Shown one piece after another: positions 24,703 to 33,883 of a stretch of DNA of 64,000 nt (its first letter is position 1; every line of letters begins with the position of its first letter). This DNA comes from Lysinibacillus mangiferihumi (GTDB lineage Bacteria > Bacillota > Bacilli > Bacillales_A > Planococcaceae), in NCBI RefSeq assembly GCF_003049665.1, contig NZ_PYWM01000016.1:49104-113103 (forward strand), in the 5' to 3' direction. The notes below the pieces were generated by a model, which did no database searches, had not been told where the DNA came from, and was given only the letters and a program-made list of their open reading frames with translations. A program made the position numbers and the translations under genes.

Positions 24703-24711
24703 TGCTATACT
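24703..24711 (+). promoter_or_regulatory. Extended -10 promoter of the dipeptidase gene
   Basis: TGCTATACT is an extended -10 element (TGnTATACT) 38 bp before the ATG of the dipeptidase gene. No good -35 at 17 bp, as is common for extended -10 promoters. Confidence 0.5.
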
Positions 24712-24748
24712 ATTTCTATTATCGAAATATTGAAAGAGGGATGAATGT

Positions 24749-26134
24749 ATGACGCAATTACAGACATTAAATGCTTATTTTGCTGAACATCGTGAGGCGC
24801 ACTTAAATGAATTAAATGAATTTTTACGTATTCCAAGTATTAGTTCATTATCTGAGCATAAAGGCGATATTCAGCATGCCGCAGAATGGCTAGCTGATGC
24901 CTTCAAGAAACTCAACTTAGAAAACATTTCTATCACTCAAACTGCTGGTCACCCTGTTGTTTATGCTGACTGGTTACATGCAGAAGGCAAACCAACTATT
25001 CTATTTTACGGTCACTACGATGTACAGCCAGTTGATCCATTACATCTATGGGATAGCGAACCGTTCAACCCTACGATCCGTGATAACAAATTATATGCAC
25101 GTGGCGCAAGTGATGATAAAGGTCAAGTGTTTATGCACTTAAAAATGATTGAAGCACTATTTGCAACGACTGGTACTTTGCCAGTGAACGTAAAATTCAT
25201 CTATGAAGGAGAAGAAGAAATCGGTAGCCCTCATCTGCCTGCCTTTGTTGAAGAACATAAAGAAAAATTAGCAGCTGATTTAATTTTGATTTCTGATACA
25301 GGTCTTTATGGCCCTGGTAAACCAGCAGTATGCTATGGCTTACGCGGTCTTACAGGCGTACAAATTGATGTGCGTGGCGCAAAAGGCGATTTACATTCAG
25401 GCCTATACGGTGGCGGTGTACAAAATGCCATTCATGCACTAGCAGAAATTTTAGCATCCTTCCGCGACGAACACGGTACAATCCAAGTAGAAGGTTTCTA
25501 CGATAAAGCATTACCATTAACGGAAGAAGAACGTGAAGCTTATCGAGCACTAGGCTTTGACGAAGACTCCGTAAAAGAGGAAGTCGGCGTATCTGAATTG
25601 TTCGGTGAAGCAGGCTATTCTTATTTAGAGCGTACTTGGGCCCGTCCAACTTTAGAAGTAAATGGTGTATTCGGCGGATTCTCTGGCGAAGGCATTAAAA
25701 CTGTACTTCCTGCTGAAGCTGGTGCAAAAATTACTTGCCGACTAGTACCAAATCAGGAGCCAGAAGAAATCGTTGCTTTATTAAAAGCACATATCGACAA
25801 ACATAAGCCTGCTGGTGTAGAAGTAACGATTTCAGAATTCGATAAAGGCCGTCCATTCTTAACACCATTTGATCATCCATTTATTCAAGCAGCCGGTCGT
25901 TCCTACGAAAAAGTTTATAATGTACCTACCGCTTACACACGTGGTGGTGGTTCGATTCCAATCGTTGCTGCCTTTGATGAAATTTTAGCTTTACCAGTTG
26001 TTTTAATGGGCTTTGGTCTATCGAGCGAAAACTTCCATGCACCAAACGAGCATTTCCATTTAGAAAACTTCGATAAAGGTTTACGTGTATTAGGAGACTA
26101 TTTATATGAGGTTGCAGCACTAAGTCAATCGTAA
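24749..26134 (+). CDS. M20 family dipeptidase
   Basis: 461 residues, full length. Dinuclear zinc peptidase: GHYDVQPVDP (His89, Asp91), ARGASDDKGQ (bridging Asp122), YEGEEEIGS (catalytic Glu and metal ligand, about 155-156), ISDTGLYGPG and the final metal histidine in SSENFHAPNEHFH (about 438). The insert of about 180 residues between metal ligands (GAKGDLHSGLYGGGVQNAIH) is the dimerisation domain. Cytosolic, no signal peptide; hydrolyses dipeptides or beta-alanyl/carnosine-like substrates. AGAGGG upstream of ATG. Monocistronic, followed by the second CGCG array and a bidirectional terminator. Confidence 0.93.
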   Translation: MTQLQTLNAYFAEHREAHLNELNEFLRIPSISSLSEHKGDIQHAAEWLADAFKKLNLENISITQTAGHPVVYADWLHAEGKPTILFYGHYDVQPVDPLHLWDSEPFNPTIRDNKLYARGASDDKGQVFMHLKMIEALFATTGTLPVNVKFIYEGEEEIGSPHLPAFVEEHKEKLAADLILISDTGLYGPGKPAVCYGLRGLTGVQIDVRGAKGDLHSGLYGGGVQNAIHALAEILASFRDEHGTIQVEGFYDKALPLTEEEREAYRALGFDEDSVKEEVGVSELFGEAGYSYLERTWARPTLEVNGVFGGFSGEGIKTVLPAEAGAKITCRLVPNQEPEEIVALLKAHIDKHKPAGVEVTISEFDKGRPFLTPFDHPFIQAAGRSYEKVYNVPTAYTRGGGSIPIVAAFDEILALPVVLMGFGLSSENFHAPNEHFHLENFDKGLRVLGDYLYEVAALSQS

Positions 26135-26149
26135 ACAACACAACTTATC

Positions 26150-26258
26150 CGCGATGTACTTTGCTTTACCCGCGAAATACTTTGGGTTATCCGCGCTTTA
26201 TTACCATTTACCCGCGGAATACCCGATTTTACCCGCGCTTTACTGCGGTTTACCCGCG
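26150..26258. repeat. Second 21-bp CGCG array (five units)
   Basis: CGCG occurs at 26150, 26171, 26192, 26213, 26234 and 26255: six cores at exactly 21-bp steps. Most are preceded by TTTACC or TTATC, as in the big array at 8899-9444, while the bases between cores vary. It fills the gap between the dipeptidase stop codon and the terminator. Confidence 0.88.
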
Positions 26259-26263
26259 ATAAT

Positions 26264-26297
26264 AAAAATCCCCTCGCCATTTTGGCAGGGGATTTTT
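26264..26297. terminator. Bidirectional terminator, dipeptidase / nitroreductase
   Basis: AAAAATCCCCT and AGGGGATTTTT with inner GCC/GGC form a strong stem with T-tracts on both strands. The flanking genes converge. Confidence 0.92.
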
Positions 26298-26304
26298 CAT
26301 TTGT

Positions 26305-26877
26305 TTATTCACCAAAATTCGTTACAAACTGTGCTGATGTTTTTCGTTCTTTGCCTTTTGGTACTTCATCAAAATAACCTACCTGTAACATCGCTATTAC
26401 ACGTTCACCTGGCTGCACTTTTAATGCTTCACGGAATTTAGGATTATCTAAGAAGCCTGGTGTTTTCCAGCAAGAGCCAATACCTTTATCCCAAGCTAAC
26501 AGCTGGATATTTTGAATAAAAATACTCGCTGCTGCGTAATCTTCTAAACGCTCTTTTTGACGTGCATCCTCTGGCACAATGACAAATGCATAGCCACCAG
26601 GCAATGTAAATTTTGCCATTTGCTTCGCTAAATCTTCACTCGAAAGCTCCTGCCATTTTGGAACAGCTAGCTCTCGTAATAGCTGATGTAGTGCAACTAA
26701 ATCATCATCGCAAGCAATAACTAAACGCCACGGTTCGCGATTACCATGATTCGGTGCCCAGACAGCATCGTCAACAATGCCCAGTAAATCTTCACGTTTC
26801 ACTAATTGCCCATTAAACTTCTTAATTGAACGGCGATTTATAATTGCATCTCTTACCGATAAAAATTGTTCGCTCAT
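26305..26877 (-). CDS. Nitroreductase family protein
   Basis: 190 residues. FMN-binding nitroreductase fold: INRRSIKKFNG (phosphate-binding arginines), AVWAPNHGNREPWRLVIA, and the C-terminal AAASIFIQNIQLLAWDKGIG followed by SCWKTPGF, a pattern of the YdjA-like subgroup. Probably an NAD(P)H-dependent reductase of nitro or quinone compounds. GAAGGAGATAG precedes the ATG. Single gene. Confidence 0.9.
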   Translation of the reverse strand: MSEQFLSVRDAIINRRSIKKFNGQLVKREDLLGIVDDAVWAPNHGNREPWRLVIACDDDLVALHQLLRELAVPKWQELSSEDLAKQMAKFTLPGGYAFVIVPEDARQKERLEDYAAASIFIQNIQLLAWDKGIGSCWKTPGFLDNPKFREALKVQPGERVIAMLQVGYFDEVPKGKERKTSAQFVTNFGE

Positions 26878-26977
26878 TTTTTTCTATCTCCTTCTAATAA
26901 TAGTAGTATATATCATTATTCTTCATTTCTATCTCCAACATTATCATAAAATGATGAGCTTTAAAACTGCTAACACT

Positions 26978-27472
26978 CTAAGCAAAACTATCATCTATAT
27001 GATAAAAATAATAGGTCATATTTGGGGTATACGCCGTAGAATCCTGATAAAAATAAGCCCTATTAATACTATCTGATGTATGTGCATTGACATAGGGAAT
27101 TCCATTTTGGATACTCGTCACAATGACCGAATGATCAATTCTGCCATCTCCTTGAAAATCGTAAAATATAACGTCCCCAATGTCCAATTGTTCTGCCGTT
27201 TGCACGCGTGTAGCCTTTAAACCCGTTTTTGAGCCCTCTAAATACCATCTTAGAGAATGTGCCACGGACCAGCTAAAGCTCCAGTTGCCTTGTTGAATCC
27301 ACCAGCCCCTTTCCCTATTTGGTGCTCCTCGCATCGGTGCTCCTCCAGCAAGTAAGCACTGTGAAATATAATTCGTACAATCGACATCAAAGTTCGGAAA
27401 TGCCGGATTACGACTATTCCACCATAAATTCGCATATTGCACAGCTGCCTGTCTGTTATACATTTTGGCCAC
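26978..27472 (-). CDS. Amidase-domain (Amidase_6 / CHAP-like) protein
   Basis: 164 residues from a GTG at 27472, chosen because AAGGAGGGGGAGC ends directly before it; the in-frame ATG farther upstream lacks a site. [20 protein letters not shown] and [16 protein letters not shown] (probable catalytic Cys), [20 protein letters not shown] (His) and VNAHTSD are hallmarks of the amidase_6 domain common in Bacillales. There is no signal peptide in this copy, so it acts inside the cell or in the spore or is exported non-classically. Substrate unknown. Confidence 0.82.
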   Translation of the reverse strand: MAKMYNRQAAVQYANLWWNSRNPAFPNFDVDCTNYISQCLLAGGAPMRGAPNRERGWWIQQGNWSFSWSVAHSLRWYLEGSKTGLKATRVQTAEQLDIGDVIFYDFQGDGRIDHSVIVTSIQNGIPYVNAHTSDSINRAYFYQDSTAYTPNMTYYFYHIDDSFA

Positions 27473-27657
27473 GCTCCCCCTCCTTATGTCCATCATATGA
27501 CTCCATCGTTCGTTCTATTAATTAGGTCCTTCATCGCAAAATTGCTGAAAGCTGTCACATTAGGCGCTATCTTTTCCAATTTTAAGATAGTTTTTGCTAC
27601 AATAAGATTAAACAAATTGGCAATTTTTTTATTTTACGAACAGAAGGGATGTTGAAT

Positions 27658-28680
27658 GTGAAGCAGCATGCTGAGAAAGAAATTTTACAGCCTACTCTTT
27701 TATGCGATAAAAAAGGGAATTTAAATCCAGCTGCTATTGGATTTGCACGAAAACCTCTCATAAATAGCAATTTAAGCGGACATATCATGCGTAAAAAGAA
27801 ATGGAACTATTGGTGCATCTATGGCGATGAGATTTTATTCTCCGCAACGATTAGTCATTTCGATTACGCAGCTGTGTGCTTCGTGTATTTCCTTGAATAT
27901 GAAACTCAGCGCTATTTTGAAAAAACAATAACAGTTCCACTCGGTGGCAAGCTCAAAATGCCAACGCATGTACTGGAATCGGTATCTTTCACAAATAGTG
28001 AAATGACAATTGATATGACCTATATTCAAAACGAAACACATTTATCTGTTTCAATCCCTACTTTTGATGGCGATGCCTTGCGTGCCAATTTAATTATTCA
28101 GCATCCACCTTCAGACGAATCGTTAAATGTCGTCATTCCTTGGAATCGTAGGACATTTCAATTTACAGGAAAGCATCATATTCTTCCTACTTCAGGAGAA
28201 GTAATCATCGGCAATCGCCGCTTTACGTTTACCCCTGAAGAAAGCTTTGCTGTACTTGATTATGGACGTGGTGTTTGGCCACGGGAAGCCACTTGGAATT
28301 GGGGCATGGCATCTCAACGTGTTCGAGGTAGGCGCATCGGACTCAACTTAGGCGGTAAATGGACAGATGGTACTGGCATGACTGAAAATGCTGTTTTTGT
28401 GGATGGGAAGATGACAAAAATACACGAAGATTTGCTGTTCACTTATGATCGAGAGGATTATATGCAACGCTGGACAGTAAAAACAAAATTTTCAAATCAA
28501 GTATCTCTAACATTCTCTCCATTTTTCGAACGGGTTGCCGCAACTAACGCAAAACTCGTTAAATCGGAAGTACATCAAATGTTTGGTTATTATGATGGAA
28601 CGATTTTATTAGATAATGGTGAAACATTAGTTATTAAGCAAATGCTAGGATGTATCGAAGAACATCAAGCAAAATGGTAA
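27658..28680 (+). CDS. DUF2804 family protein
   Basis: About 340 residues. The ATG at 27649 touches GAAGGG, so the GTG at 27658 (9 nt spacing) is the better start. The sequence is beta-rich with the DUF2804 landmarks GRGVWPREATWNWGMASQRV, GLNLGGKWTDGTGMTENAVF and FGYYDGTILLDNGE. No signal peptide or membrane segment. The family is uncharacterised, distantly reminiscent of lipocalin/AttH-like hydratases. It is separated from neighbours by its own promoter region and a terminator. Confidence 0.83.
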   Translation: MKQHAEKEILQPTLLCDKKGNLNPAAIGFARKPLINSNLSGHIMRKKKWNYWCIYGDEILFSATISHFDYAAVCFVYFLEYETQRYFEKTITVPLGGKLKMPTHVLESVSFTNSEMTIDMTYIQNETHLSVSIPTFDGDALRANLIIQHPPSDESLNVVIPWNRRTFQFTGKHHILPTSGEVIIGNRRFTFTPEESFAVLDYGRGVWPREATWNWGMASQRVRGRRIGLNLGGKWTDGTGMTENAVFVDGKMTKIHEDLLFTYDREDYMQRWTVKTKFSNQVSLTFSPFFERVAATNAKLVKSEVHQMFGYYDGTILLDNGETLVIKQMLGCIEEHQAKW

Positions 28681-28711
28681 TAACTATTTCCTATTTCAAC
28701 CTTAAAACACA

Positions 28712-28764
28712 AAAAAATTCGCCCTCTTTTCGCCATCGATAAAAGAGTGTCGCGAATTTTTTTG
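28712..28764. terminator. Bidirectional terminator, DUF2804 / glycerophosphodiesterase
   Basis: AAAAAAATTCGC pairs with GCGAATTTTTTT, with CTCTTTT/AAAAGAG inside. Placed between converging genes. Confidence 0.85.
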
Positions 28765-28809
28765 TTTCCTTTGGAGTCATTAGTTGTCGTTCAGCAAAGG
28801 GTAGCTTTG

Positions 28810-29532
28810 TTAATCTTTATTGATTCCATCTAGTATAGCTTCTGGGTCATCTGTAAATAGGGCTTGTATGCCGAGCTGTTGCAATTGCTTTGCATACTTA
28901 ACGTCATTAACGGTGTAAACACGCACGGTTGCCTCTCTCTCTAGTGCTGTTGCTATAGGTTTCCTAAATGCAGTAGGTAAACTAACATGAATCGCATTAG
29001 CAGGAATGGTTGCTGTATAGGTTGTAAAATCGACTAAAACCTCCGCAAATAAAGCAGCCGTTTCAATGTATGGTGCCATCTGATATACAGTTTGAAGCGA
29101 TTCATGGTTAAAGGAAGAAATAATGACCCTCTCTGTCATTTGGTGCGTCGCTATTTCCTTTAATACAAGTGCCTCAATTCCTTCGTAAGGAAAGACATCC
29201 GTTTTTAACTCAATATTGATACGATGGTGTGTAGCGACAAAAAGCTCTAAAACTTCACCTAATGTAGGAATACTTTCACCTTGAAATTGTGCTGCAAACC
29301 ACGAACCATAATCATATGCACGCAGTTGCTGAAGTGTAAAATCTTTTACATAACCAGAACCATTAGATGTTCGGTCAATCGTTTCATCGTGAATAACTAC
29401 AAGCTCACCATCTGCGGTGACATGAACATCCAATTCAATACCTGCAATTGGTAGCTTAGATGCTGCATAAAAAGCAGCTTTTGTATTTTCGGGAAAATGA
29501 GCTGAAACGCCACGATGGGCAAATAAATCCAA
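28810..29532 (-). CDS. Glycerophosphodiester phosphodiesterase
   Basis: About 240 residues; TTG at 29532 is 8 nt from AGGAGG, better placed than the TTG at 29538. TIM-barrel GDPD: FAHRGVSAHFPENT (catalytic HRG and ENT), IELDVHVTADGELVVIHDET (metal ligands E-D, catalytic His), INIELKTD and TVNDVKYAKQL near the end. Cytosolic. Releases glycerol-3-phosphate from deacylated phospholipids or teichoic-acid-derived diesters. Divergent from the HelD-like gene. Confidence 0.93.
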   Translation of the reverse strand: MDLFAHRGVSAHFPENTKAAFYAASKLPIAGIELDVHVTADGELVVIHDETIDRTSNGSGYVKDFTLQQLRAYDYGSWFAAQFQGESIPTLGEVLELFVATHHRINIELKTDVFPYEGIEALVLKEIATHQMTERVIISSFNHESLQTVYQMAPYIETAALFAEVLVDFTTYTATIPANAIHVSLPTAFRKPIATALEREATVRVYTVNDVKYAKQLQQLGIQALFTDDPEAILDGINKD

Positions 29533-29589
29533 ATGCAAAACCTCCTTTTACTCGTTACTTCATAGTATAACAATAAGCTAAATAGAACG

Positions 29590-29618
29590 TTTACACTTGA
29601 TAGGTAAAATTTTGTATA
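29590..29618 (+). promoter_or_regulatory. SigA-type promoter of the HelD-like gene
   Basis: TTTACA (29590-29595), 17 bp, TGTATA (29613-29618), about 50 bp before the start codon at 29668. Confidence 0.5.
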
Positions 29619-29667
29619 GTAGTATGAGAATCTACTTAAAATTGTAAGTACTTAGGAGGTGCTAAAA

Positions 29668-31896
29668 ATGACTGCACAACACCCAGATTTTCAGGCTGAG
29701 TTAGAGCGCCTTGCATACACGCAAAATTATATGCAACAGATTTTAAATGAATCGCAACGAGACCTGCAATCTGCACAAGAAAATATACGAAAGTCTATGG
29801 CGGATTTAGATTATCTAGATTCAAGTTTAAGTTATTTAAACATTTTAACAAATGCTCGTTTTTTTGAAATGGCTCGCAATCAAAAAGAAGGTTTAGAGGC
29901 TGTACAAAAAAAGCCTTACTTCGCCCGCATTCACTTTCAAAAAACGGGCGATCCTGAAGAGTTTTTGTATATCGGAAAAACGTCCTTATTTCATCGTGAA
30001 ACACATGAACCTATTATTGTCGATTGGCGTTCGCCTGTAGCAAATGTCTATTACGACGGCCGTCTTGGTGATATGGAATATGATGTTCGCGGAGAAGTTC
30101 ATAAAGGACATTTATTTGCCAAACGACAATATAAAATTGAAGATGGCGTATTGCTCGATATTCGGGATATTGACTTAACAACAAATGATGAATTACTACA
30201 AGAAGCATTGGCAGGAAAAGCAGATGTACGCTTAACAGAAATCGTCTCTACTATCCAAAAAGAACAAAACGATATAATACGCGCTCATCTGCGTCAGCCA
30301 ATTATTGTCCAAGGTGCTGCCGGTAGTGGGAAAACTACGATTGCTTTACACCGCATCTCGTACTTCCTCTATACGATGGGCGAACATTTTAATCCTGAGC
30401 AGCTCATGATTTTAGCACCGAATAAGCTTTTTATTGATTATATTGGAGATGTCCTCCCAGAGCTTGGTGTTGATAAAATATGCCAAACAACATTTGCAGA
30501 CTATGTCCTTGCCGCAACAAAACTAAAGTTAAAACTACGCAATCCGAATGAACAATTGGAATCACTCGTAATAGGCGGTGCTGATCAGCCAACTGCTTGG
30601 ATTTCTGAAGTGAAGGGCTCCCTTTATTATCGAGATATGATCGAACGATATTTACAAAAAATTGAATTGCAAATAGCTGAACAATTCGAGGATGTCTATA
30701 TTGAAAAATATCGTATAATGCGGGCTTCACATTTAAAAAAATTATTCTTATATGAATTTTCTTATATGCCGATTGAAAAACGGTTAGCCCATATTAAAAA
30801 GGTACTTGCAAGTCATGTTCGGCAAAAGAAACAAGCCGTCTTAAATACGTTGCATGCAAAATACGATGAAGCCCTTGGAAAAGCGCTCAATGGTATTCGT
30901 GATGCTGAGAAACGAAAACACATTGTTACAAAATTTATCGATGAACGCGATGAACGTTTGCCCGCCATTGAAAAGGAAGCAAAATCTACCGTTGCTGTCT
31001 ACATGCGCCGCTTTACAAAATATAATGTAAAAACAGTCTATCGTACACTTTTAACGAACGCTGAACTATTAGCAGAAATTGCACCAGAATGGCATTATAT
31101 GGAACAACAACAATTTTTACAAGCACATGCTAAAGAGCAATGGATGTTAGAAGATTTAGCTGCCCTCTATTATTTACAAGCAAAGCTAAAAGGGATTGCA
31201 GATGAATGGAAAATGCGCGTTGTCTTTATCGATGAAGTACAGGACTACAGCCTATTCCAACTCGCCGCTCTAAAAGCAGGGCTAGAAACGGATATGTTTA
31301 CAATGGTAGGTGATTTAGCACAAGGGATTCATAGCTATCGTTCCCTAACCGCTTGGGAGCCTGTGCAAAATTTATTTCCCCGCGCTAGCTTCAGAACACT
31401 TCAAAAAAGTTACCGAACAACTATTGAAATTATGGAGGTCGCTAACAAAATTTTAATGCAAATGGATGAGCAACTGCCATTAGTTGAGCCTGTAGTCCGT
31501 CATGGAGATGCGCCAACATTTGTACAGGCAGCTTCCTTTAATACGCAGCAAATTAGAGAAATTTTCGCTTCCATTAGAGCAAACGGGCACCAATCAATTG
31601 CCTTAATTTGCAAAACTACGGCTGAAGCCAAATCAATGCAACAGGCGTTAACGAATGACGCCATACCTTGTCAACTTCTCACAGAAGATGAATCGATTAA
31701 TCAGCAAGTATTACTTGTTGTACCAAGCCATTTAGCAAAAGGTCTTGAGTTTGATGCTGTCATTGTTGCTGCCTTTGATACGCCCTTCTTTGATTCGAAA
31801 ATTGATAGAAAATTACTTTATGTGGCATTAACTCGTGCCATGCATGAGCTATATTTAATTGGTCCTACGAAAAAGGCATTTCTATTAGAAAATTAA
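29668..31896 (+). CDS. helD: HelD-like UvrD/SF1 helicase
   Basis: 742 residues; ATG at 29668 is 8 nt from AGGAGG (the GTG three codons earlier overlaps the site). N-terminal coiled-coil arm (about 1-65), then the beta region with PIIVDWRSPVANVYYDG, which is characteristic of HelD. SF1 motifs: VQGAAGSGKTTIALHR (Walker A, about 215-225), VVFIDEVQDYSLFQLA (Walker B), MVGDLAQGIHSYRS (III), TLQKSYRTTIEIME (IV), and C-terminal VVPSHLAKGLEFDAVIVAAF plus LLYVALTRAMHELYLIG. HelD binds stalled RNA polymerase and recycles it using ATP (established for B. subtilis). Own promoter and terminator. Confidence 0.9.
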   Translation: MTAQHPDFQAELERLAYTQNYMQQILNESQRDLQSAQENIRKSMADLDYLDSSLSYLNILTNARFFEMARNQKEGLEAVQKKPYFARIHFQKTGDPEEFLYIGKTSLFHRETHEPIIVDWRSPVANVYYDGRLGDMEYDVRGEVHKGHLFAKRQYKIEDGVLLDIRDIDLTTNDELLQEALAGKADVRLTEIVSTIQKEQNDIIRAHLRQPIIVQGAAGSGKTTIALHRISYFLYTMGEHFNPEQLMILAPNKLFIDYIGDVLPELGVDKICQTTFADYVLAATKLKLKLRNPNEQLESLVIGGADQPTAWISEVKGSLYYRDMIERYLQKIELQIAEQFEDVYIEKYRIMRASHLKKLFLYEFSYMPIEKRLAHIKKVLASHVRQKKQAVLNTLHAKYDEALGKALNGIRDAEKRKHIVTKFIDERDERLPAIEKEAKSTVAVYMRRFTKYNVKTVYRTLLTNAELLAEIAPEWHYMEQQQFLQAHAKEQWMLEDLAALYYLQAKLKGIADEWKMRVVFIDEVQDYSLFQLAALKAGLETDMFTMVGDLAQGIHSYRSLTAWEPVQNLFPRASFRTLQKSYRTTIEIMEVANKILMQMDEQLPLVEPVVRHGDAPTFVQAASFNTQQIREIFASIRANGHQSIALICKTTAEAKSMQQALTNDAIPCQLLTEDESINQQVLLVVPSHLAKGLEFDAVIVAAFDTPFFDSKIDRKLLYVALTRAMHELYLIGPTKKAFLLEN

Positions 31897-31929
31897 ATAA
31901 CACTTTCTTACGCCTTACTAAAAAATAAA

Positions 31930-31968
31930 AAATAGCACAGTAGGATACAGTCCCTAACATGCTATTTT
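31930..31968 (+). terminator. Terminator of the HelD-like gene
   Basis: AAATAGCA pairs with TGCTATTT, with an inner AGG/CCT element, followed by TTTAG. Confidence 0.65.
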
Positions 31969-32020
31969 AGCAGTTGGATAGCCTTGCTCATTCATAAAGA
32001 TTAAATAAATACTGTAAAAA

Positions 32021-32146
32021 TTATTTATGGCGCGGTGGTAATCTGTAAAACTTTCCTTTCGATAAATAAGCTTTCACAACCTTCCACCATGAGCGAGGTG
32101 CTTCCCTCGGAGGAGACTTTTTTTTCGGCAATGCTGGCATACGCAT
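32021..32146 (-). CDS. Small basic protein, 41 aa
   Basis: ATG at 32146 with AAAGGGGGCG 6-8 nt upstream. The product, MRMPALPKKKSPPREAPRSW then WKVVKAYLSKGKFYRLPPRHK-type tail, has about 14 Lys/Arg and few acidic residues, with Pro-rich ends and a central amphipathic stretch WWKVVKAYLSKG. I recognise no family. The ribosome binding site and the composition, unlike random frames in this AT-rich DNA, support a real gene. A longer frame in another phase (32025-32246) lacks a site. It may be a nucleic-acid-binding or spore small basic protein; that is speculation. Confidence 0.6.
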   Translation of the reverse strand: MRMPALPKKKSPPREAPRSWWKVVKAYLSKGKFYRLPPRHK

Positions 32147-32267
32147 GACAACGCCCCCTTTCTTCATCCTTATTAATACTATATGGGCATAGTACACATT
32201 TATGATAAAAAAGAGGAATATAACAGGAACTTAAACTTCTTAGCAATAAAGAGGTTGGGACATAAGA

Positions 32268-32452
32268 GAAAAAGTGTTAGATTGATTTGGTTCAATCTAA
32301 CACTTTTTTGCTATGCCGTTGTTGTCCGCTACGACGGTGCTTTCCGCTCAGCACCGTAAGCCGCAACCCTCTGCTTGCGCGCGGAATGCCCGCGTCTTAC
32401 ATTATGTGCTGTTCTGAGCTGGAGTCACCGCCTTCGCTACCAACAACTAGTA
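32268..32452. repeat. Interspersed terminator-linked repeat, copy A
   Basis: Begins with the hairpin AAAAAGTGTTAGATTGA / TCAATCTAACACTTTTTT (32269-32309), then GCTATGCCGTTGTTGTCCGC, a GC-rich middle with GCGGAAAGC-type inverted segments, and ends GTCACCGCCTTCGCTACCAA. The reverse complement matches 61676-61858 closely and a shorter version is at 43717-43840. It stands between the small basic gene and the GNAT gene and can terminate transcription in both directions. Confidence 0.85.
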
Positions 32453-32575
32453 AACATTTCTAATTTTTTTAATTGCAAAAGCAAGAATAAATAAGGTCTC
32501 CATATAGCAAAAATTTATGAACAGCTTTCGTCTGTTCCTTAAATTTTTTTAGTTTTGTCCTAGCCACTCTTTCCA

Positions 32576-33442
32576 TTAATTTTTCACATAATAGTCTAGT
32601 TGCTGTGCTTTCATAAAGCCTGCCTTCTCATAAACAGAAAGAGCTTTTCTATTCTCGATTTCTACATCAAGCATAACAAATTTAGCGCTTTGTTTACTAG
32701 CATAGTCTTTTGAAAAGGATAATAAAGCTGTACCGATTCCTTGCCCTTGATACTGAGGATGAACTGCAAGTGCTGTCACCCATTGAATTTCATTTTCTTC
32801 CGCTGTGGTCACCGTACCTACAACGTGACCATCTTTATGTGCCACCCATAGTTTTCGCCCATTCATTGACGTATTAAAGGCGATTAGCTCCTCCGATTCT
32901 GATGGCAAATCCCCAAACGCATCACTATATATAGCGATTAGTTCAGTCTGCTCCCCAGCGTATGGGGCAATTTGAATATCATCACGAAGTTCAACTGGCT
33001 CTGCTTTCGTTTCCAATGTTGCTTCTGAAAAACTGTATGAATAGCCAAACTTTTCGATAAATGTATGCCCGTAAGGAGAGCCATCAATAACGACTGCCAA
33101 CTGACCTTCTGCTCCTCGCTCTTCTAGTCCAGCTTGTAACACATTGACTAAAGCTGTTCCAATTCCTTTTTGGCGATAAGCTGGTGTCACTACTAACGAC
33201 CATTCATACGTATGCAACCCTATCAAATCAATGGCACTTGCAGCACCTACTAATACATCATTGTCATCTTCATAAGCAAGCACCATAAAACCTTTCGATT
33301 CAAAAGAACCTGCCGATGGTATATTCATAATCGTTTCATATACACGATAATCGTTTAAAGTTGCTTCTTCACATAATATTTTTAATTCATTCAATGTTTC
33401 CCCATCCAAAGGGAATGACACTGTAATCACTGAAATGTTCAT
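32576..33442 (-). CDS. Double-domain GNAT N-acetyltransferase
   Basis: 288 residues with two GNAT folds in tandem. Domain 1 (about 1-150) holds VVTPAYRQKGIGTALVNVLQ, domain 2 (about 155-288) ALAVHPQYQGQGIGTALLSF and ENRKALSVYEKAGFMKA; both keep the Q/RxxGxG/A acetyl-CoA loop. Similar to the mycothiol-synthase-like architecture of two fused GNATs, though the substrate is unknown. ATG with CGGAG upstream. Monocistronic. Confidence 0.88.
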   Translation of the reverse strand: MNISVITVSFPLDGETLNELKILCEEATLNDYRVYETIMNIPSAGSFESKGFMVLAYEDDNDVLVGAASAIDLIGLHTYEWSLVVTPAYRQKGIGTALVNVLQAGLEERGAEGQLAVVIDGSPYGHTFIEKFGYSYSFSEATLETKAEPVELRDDIQIAPYAGEQTELIAIYSDAFGDLPSESEELIAFNTSMNGRKLWVAHKDGHVVGTVTTAEENEIQWVTALAVHPQYQGQGIGTALLSFSKDYASKQSAKFVMLDVEIENRKALSVYEKAGFMKAQQLDYYVKN

Positions 33443-33883
33443 TGTTTACTCCGTTCTTATATCAGACTATTGCCCTATTGTAGCAAGAAAGAAAATGAAC
33501 TGGCAACAAATTATAATACCCGTTTCTAATAATCAGCAATTTTACTTCCAATACAGAATAAATAGAAAGATTTGTACTACTATAGGTCTTTAAAATAAAT
33601 GAAATTTACTAGAAGCGATTAGTTATAAATCATTATATGGCTTCTTATCCTAAGAAATCGAATAATTACATTTATTGTAATTATTATAACATTAATACAA
33701 ATAAATTACATTAATAAAAGTACTAAATTTCTACAATAAATTATTATACAACCGTTACTATTGGCAGGTGCTTCCAATTAAAAAAGAACGATTTCTAGAA
33801 AAATCGCTCTACAATCAAACTTATCCTACTTACGTTTACCAGTAATTTGCGGTTCTTTTCCACCTCAATAGTTCTTCCAAACA
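33443..33883. other. AT-rich intergenic stretch
   Basis: About 440 bp, very AT-rich (long runs of ATTA/TTATAA around 33650-33750). Holds the terminator of the ABC exporter operon (33783-33811). No gene or ribosome binding site seen. Confidence 0.6.
33783..33811 (-). terminator. Terminator of the ABC exporter operon
   Basis: On the minus strand AGCGATTT, loop TTCTAG, AAATCGTT then CTTTTTT. Confidence 0.75.
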
